Shown: in pieces, positions 6,059 to 8,772 of the stretch
How the letters are laid out: each line of letters begins with the position of its first letter
Position numbering within the stretch: the first letter of the stretch is position 1
Assembly: GCA_900547465.1 (NCBI GenBank)
Contig: URHJ01000032.1
Coordinates: 1-8,772 of the forward strand
Length of the DNA: 8,772 nucleotides
Origin: an uncultured Mycoplasmatota bacterium
Lineage (GTDB): Bacteria > Bacillota_I > Bacilli_A > RF39 > UBA660
Direction of reading: 5' to 3'
The notes under the pieces: generated by a model
What the model saw: the letters and a program-made list of their open reading frames with translations, nothing else
The model's database searches: none
Told to the model about the DNA's origin: nothing
Made by a program: the position numbers and the translations under genes

Positions 6059-6319
6059 ATGAAAAATATTTCTAAAGAAGATAATAATTATATTTATTTC
6101 ATGGTTGGTAAAAATGTGAAAAAATATAGAAAGTTAAGGGGAATAACTCAAAAGGAATTAGCAAATAGATGTAATTACAGTGAGAACTTTATTGGTGATA
6201 TTGAAAATAACACTTTTAAAACATTTTCACTTAATGCTATATATCATATATCAAAAGTCTTGGGAATTCATATAAAATTATTGTTTGAAGATATAGATGA
6301 TGAATATCAAAAAAAGTAA
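6059..6319 (+). CDS. Small Xre (Cro/CI-type) helix-turn-helix regulator
   Basis: An 86-residue protein that is essentially one HTH_3/Xre domain. VGKNVKKYRKLRGITQKELANR is the typical helix 1-2, followed by SENFIGDIENNTF (recognition helix and following turn) and the closing helices LNAIYHISKVLGIHIKLLFED. No sensor, peptidase or membrane domain is attached, so effector sensing is not evident. The ATG at 6059 is preferred because GAGGTG (6047-6052) is 6 nt upstream; a GTG at 6050 would overlap that ribosome site. It is divergent from the substrate-sortase operon, and two inverted repeats lie between them, which makes local control of that operon plausible. The stop codon lies in the stem of the downstream terminator. 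Confidence 0.85.
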   Translation: MKNISKEDNNYIYFMVGKNVKKYRKLRGITQKELANRCNYSENFIGDIENNTFKTFSLNAIYHISKVLGIHIKLLFEDIDDEYQKK

Positions 6320-6337
6320 CGCTAATAACGTTACTTT
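6313..6337. terminator. Bidirectional intrinsic terminator between the Xre gene and tex
   Basis: AAAGTAACG (6313-6321), loop CTAATAA (6322-6328), CGTTACTTT (6329-6337): a perfect 9-bp stem. A U-rich run follows on both strands (CTTTAATCTTT rightward, and a longer run beginning in the stem on the minus strand). It ends the plus-strand Xre gene and the minus-strand tex gene, which converge here. Confidence 0.85.
6324..6337 (+). repeat. 14-bp direct repeat, right copy
   Basis: Second perfect copy of AATAACGTTACTTT (first at 3906-3919), here forming the loop and right arm of the terminator. The copies lie at the two outer edges of the sortase, substrate and Xre module. Confidence 0.6.
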
Positions 6338-6339
6338 CT

Positions 6340-8502
6340 TTAATCTTTAAGTAAGCTTAGACTTACTTTTTCTTTTTCTATAGATATTTCATCTACATAA
6401 CAGTCTACTATATCTCCTACACTGAATAGATCAGATGGATGTTTTATATAGTTATGACTTAATTTAGATATGTGAGCAAGTCCATCATTATGTAGGCCAA
6501 TATCTATGAACAGTCCAAAGTCTACAACATTTCTAACGGTTCCTTGTAGCTTCATTCCTACTGTTAAATCTTTTATATCTAGAACATCACTTTTTAATAG
6601 AGGTTGTGGCATTTCATCTCTTGGATCTAGATTTGGCTTTTTTAATGATGATATGACATCTTCTAGAGTATAAATATCTGTTGATAATTTTTCTACATAT
6701 TCTTCTTTAGAGATATTATCTAATTTTTCTATTAACTTACTAGTTCCAATATCTTCTTTAGTACAGTTTAATTCTTTTAATAAATTTGTTGCGATATCAT
6801 AACTTTCTGGATGGATTCCTGTTGAATCTAGGACATTGTCACCATCTATTATTCTTAAGAAGCCAATTGCTTGTAGGTATGCTTTATCACTTAGTAATTT
6901 CTTTTTCTTGATTTCTTCACGTGATGTTATTTTACCTTTTTCTTCTCTATAATTAATTATTTTTTCAATTGCTTTTTTTGTTATTCCTGAAACGTATTTC
7001 AATAATGAAGGAGAGGCTGTATTTATATTAACTCCAACATTATTTACACATTTTTCTACTACAAAGTCTAGAGATGTTGATAATTTTTTTTGACTTACAT
7101 CGTGTTGATATAGTCCTACTCCAATACCATCTGGTGGTATTTTTACAAGTTCAGCAAGTGGATCTTGTAGCCTTCTTCCAATACTTACTGCGCTACGTTT
7201 TTCTACTGCTAAATCTGGAAATTCTTCTATGGCTATTTTAGATGCTGAATATATTGATGCTCCTGCTTCTGATACTATTACGTATTTGCAATTTAATTTA
7301 TATTCTCTTATCATATCAGCGCAAAATTTTTCAGATTCACGTGATGCTGTACCATTACCAATAGCAATAATATCAACATTATATTTTTTGATTAGATCTA
7401 CTACTATTTCTTTTGATAGTTTTATTCTTTTTTCTTCATCACCTTTTAGGAAGGGTTTTATAACGGTAGATGCTAGATATTTTCCTGTTTTATCTACAAC
7501 CGCAAGTTTACATCCGTTAACAAAACCTGGATCGAAAGCTAAAACAACTTGTTCTTTCATTGGGGGTGTTAAAAGTAGAGCTTCTAGATTTTTTCCAAAG
7601 TTATCAATTGCTGTTTCTTCTCCTTTTTCTGTTAAATCACTTCTTATTTCTCTTTCTACACTTGGAAGTATTAATCTTTTTAAACTATCTTTGATTGCTT
7701 CTTTTACTGTTTCTGTTACAAAACTCTTATCATTTTTTATTAATTTCTTTTCTAAGTATGCAGTTATTTCATCTTTATTAAAATCTAGACTTACTGATAA
7801 AATTCCTTCTTTTTCTCCTCTATTCATAGCTAGTATTCTGTGTGGTTTAACTCTTTTTACTGATTCATTATAGTCGTAATACATCTCATATATTTTATTT
7901 TTATCTTCTTCCTCTTTATTTTTCTTAATTTTTGAAGTTATAGTTCCATTTTTAAATATATATGATCTTATGTATTTACGATAATAAGCATTGTCACTTA
8001 TCCATTCAGCAATTATGTATGATGCTCCTTGAATAGCATCAGTAGTTGTTTTTACATTTTCATTTAGATATGGTTTTGCTAAAAGATCTAAACTACCTTC
8101 CTTTGGAAATGACATAATCTTCTTAGCAAGTGGTTCTAAGCCGTTTTTAATTGCTTCTGTTGCTTTGGTTTTCTTTTTTTCTTTGTATGGTCTATATAAA
8201 TCTTCTACTTCTACTAGTTTTGAACAAGCAAGTATTGAATTTTTTAACTCTTCTGTTAGTAAACCCTTTTCATCTATTAATCTAATTACATCTTCTTTTC
8301 TTTTTAGTAGGTTAACTTGGTATTCATATACTTCATTTATTTTTCTTATTGCTTCTTCATCTAGTGCTCCTGTTGCTTCTTTTCTATATCTAGCTATAAA
8401 AGGAATAGTATTACCATCACTTAATAATGATAGTACTGTGGTCACTTGTTTTTCTGTTATATTTAAGTCTTTACTTATCTCTTTTATAATTAATTCATTC
8501 AT
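6340..8502 (-). CDS. tex: Tex, S1-domain RNA-binding transcription accessory protein
   Basis: Conserved cytoplasmic nucleic-acid-binding protein implicated in transcription and RNA metabolism; the exact biochemical role is not settled. The 720-residue length is normal for the family. In order: the N-terminal Tex helical region with the signature NTIPFIARYRKEATGALDE (31-49) and DLYRPYKEKKKTKA (101-114), a YqgF/RNase H-like domain opening with LAFDPGFVNGCKLAVVD (321-337), and ERRS-like EKRSAVSIGRRLQDPLAELVKI (434-454). Helix-hairpin-helix segments follow (about 487-555, NINTAS at 492-497), and a C-terminal S1 domain (about 648-718, VDFGLFIDIG at 660-669). The ATG has GAGGTG 6 nt upstream. The gene appears monocistronic, between a superimposed promoter/terminator upstream and a bidirectional terminator downstream. 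It is a housekeeping gene that marks the right flank of the accessory module. Confidence 0.96.
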   Translation of the reverse strand: MNELIIKEISKDLNITEKQVTTVLSLLSDGNTIPFIARYRKEATGALDEEAIRKINEVYEYQVNLLKRKEDVIRLIDEKGLLTEELKNSILACSKLVEVEDLYRPYKEKKKTKATEAIKNGLEPLAKKIMSFPKEGSLDLLAKPYLNENVKTTTDAIQGASYIIAEWISDNAYYRKYIRSYIFKNGTITSKIKKNKEEEDKNKIYEMYYDYNESVKRVKPHRILAMNRGEKEGILSVSLDFNKDEITAYLEKKLIKNDKSFVTETVKEAIKDSLKRLILPSVEREIRSDLTEKGEETAIDNFGKNLEALLLTPPMKEQVVLAFDPGFVNGCKLAVVDKTGKYLASTVIKPFLKGDEEKRIKLSKEIVVDLIKKYNVDIIAIGNGTASRESEKFCADMIREYKLNCKYVIVSEAGASIYSASKIAIEEFPDLAVEKRSAVSIGRRLQDPLAELVKIPPDGIGVGLYQHDVSQKKLSTSLDFVVEKCVNNVGVNINTASPSLLKYVSGITKKAIEKIINYREEKGKITSREEIKKKKLLSDKAYLQAIGFLRIIDGDNVLDSTGIHPESYDIATNLLKELNCTKEDIGTSKLIEKLDNISKEEYVEKLSTDIYTLEDVISSLKKPNLDPRDEMPQPLLKSDVLDIKDLTVGMKLQGTVRNVVDFGLFIDIGLHNDGLAHISKLSHNYIKHPSDLFSVGDIVDCYVDEISIEKEKVSLSLLKD

Positions 8503-8520
8503 TTTTTACACCTCGTTTTA

Positions 8521-8549
8521 ATAATACCAAAATAAAAAATCAATTTAAA
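8521..8549 (-). promoter_or_regulatory. Promoter of tex
   Basis: On the minus strand: -35 TTTAAA (8549-8544), a 17-bp spacer and an extended -10 TGGTATTAT (hexamer 8526-8521). The start would be near 8514, leaving almost no leader before the GAGGTG ribosome site. The -35 sits in the loop of the terminator of the preceding gene. Confidence 0.5.
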
Positions 8550-8567
8550 GTATTGACTTTTTATTTT
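8529..8567 (-). terminator. Intrinsic terminator of the upstream nuclease gene
   Basis: A long AT-rich stem of 16 pairs, AAAATAAAAAATCAAT (8529-8544) with ATTGACTTTTTATTTT (8552-8567) around a 7-nt loop, with one wobble pair. In the minus-strand transcript it comes 17 nt after the stop codon of the preceding gene and ends in a U-rich arm. It overlaps the tex promoter. Confidence 0.65.
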
Positions 8568-8584
8568 ATTTAACATTTATTGTC

Positions 8585-8772
8585 TTATTTTAATAGAGAT
8601 ATTTCTTTTTCTGTCAAACTTGTGTATTTAGAAATAGTAATAATTGGTATATTATCTCTTAACATATTTTTGGCTATTTCAACATTTCTCTCTTTTTGAC
8701 CTTCTTCTCTTAATTCTTTTTTTATAGAATTTTCTATTTTTCTATTATCTTCTTCTGCACTTATAAATTCTC
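8585..8772 (-). CDS. C-terminal end of a PD-(D/E)XK nuclease family (Rpn/transposase_31-like) protein, partial
   Basis: Sixty-one codons and a TAA stop (8587-8585) are open to the window edge; the catalytic part lies outside. The visible tail has a charged helical stretch with an EEG turn (residues about 20-30 of the fragment) followed by EIAKNMLRDNIPIITISKYT and SLTEKEISLLK. This matches the usual ending of the Rpn/transposase_31 family, an EIAKNML helix then a short [IV]xxI[SA]xxTGLSxEEIxxL module. In that family the N-terminal domain is a PD-(D/E)XK nuclease related to recombination-promoting nucleases, often in many copies per genome. Here the usual TGLS reads TSLT. The assignment rests on the C-terminal motif only. 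Confidence 0.65.
   Translation of the reverse strand, partial: EFISAEEDNRKIENSIKKELREEGQKERNVEIAKNMLRDNIPIITISKYTSLTEKEISLLK

Noticed and set aside
7229..7873. A 214-codon open frame antisense to tex, and similar smaller antisense frames over nrdD, nrdG, the substrate and sortase genes
   Set aside because: They lie opposite well-recognised genes, have Ser/Phe/Ile-rich composition expected from reversed Lys/Glu/Asn-rich codons, and match no family.
8585..8772. Active transposon at the right edge
   Set aside because: The family name includes transposase_31, but only a C-terminal tail is seen, with no terminal inverted repeats or target duplication in the window.
1..8772. CRISPR array, tRNA or rRNA genes
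   Set aside because: No regularly spaced repeats, cloverleaf-like sequences or ribosomal RNA motifs were found by eye on either strand.

Overview
The window is strongly AT-rich DNA that uses the standard code (Trp is TGG). A class B sortase, a signal-peptide cell-wall-anchored protein, GTG and TTG starts, purine-rich ribosome sites and an oxygen-sensitive class III ribonucleotide reductase together point to an anaerobic or facultative low-GC Gram-positive bacterium (Bacillota). I cannot place it more finely; gut Clostridia or Erysipelotrichia-like lineages would fit. No rRNA, tRNA, CRISPR array or insertion sequence is visible.

Layout, left to right. (1) Positions 65-3180, minus strand: a tight anaerobic deoxynucleotide operon, nrdD (class III ribonucleotide reductase), nrdG (its radical-SAM activase) and dut (dUTPase), with gaps of 1 nt and then an 8-nt overlap. 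A ribosome-site-like sequence at 5-13 suggests the operon continues outside the window. (2) Positions 3181-3294: a divergent promoter region with a 16-bp near-perfect palindrome. (3) Positions 3295-3924, plus strand: a Crp/Fnr-type regulator, the natural candidate to bind that palindrome. (4) Positions 3921-6319: a cell-surface module made of a class B sortase, the gene for its probable substrate immediately upstream (both minus strand), and a divergent small Xre-type regulator (plus strand). (5) Positions 6340-8502, minus strand: tex, an S1-domain RNA-binding transcription accessory protein. (6) Positions 8585-8772, minus strand: the C-terminal end of a PD-(D/E)XK (Rpn/transposase_31-like) nuclease.

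How the parts work together. NrdG installs the glycyl radical on NrdD, NrdD makes dNTPs without oxygen, and Dut removes dUTP and gives dUMP for thymidylate. The palindrome is centred at about -41.5 from the inferred nrdD transcription start and covers the -35 of the regulator's own promoter. This geometry suggests class II activation of nrdD with autorepression of the regulator. In the surface module, the substrate carries a signal peptide, a possible internal duplication and a C-terminal anchor preceded by NAQTS, a variant of the class B NPQTN-type signal; the sortase is encoded 12 nt downstream. The Xre regulator probably controls this module through one of two inverted repeats in the 5877-6058 intergenic region. 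Related bidirectional terminators sharing a perfect 14-bp direct repeat bracket the module and may mark its edges.

Most enzyme functions are confidently recognised from motifs. The regulatory readings (palindrome, hairpins, repeats) are inference from position and symmetry only.
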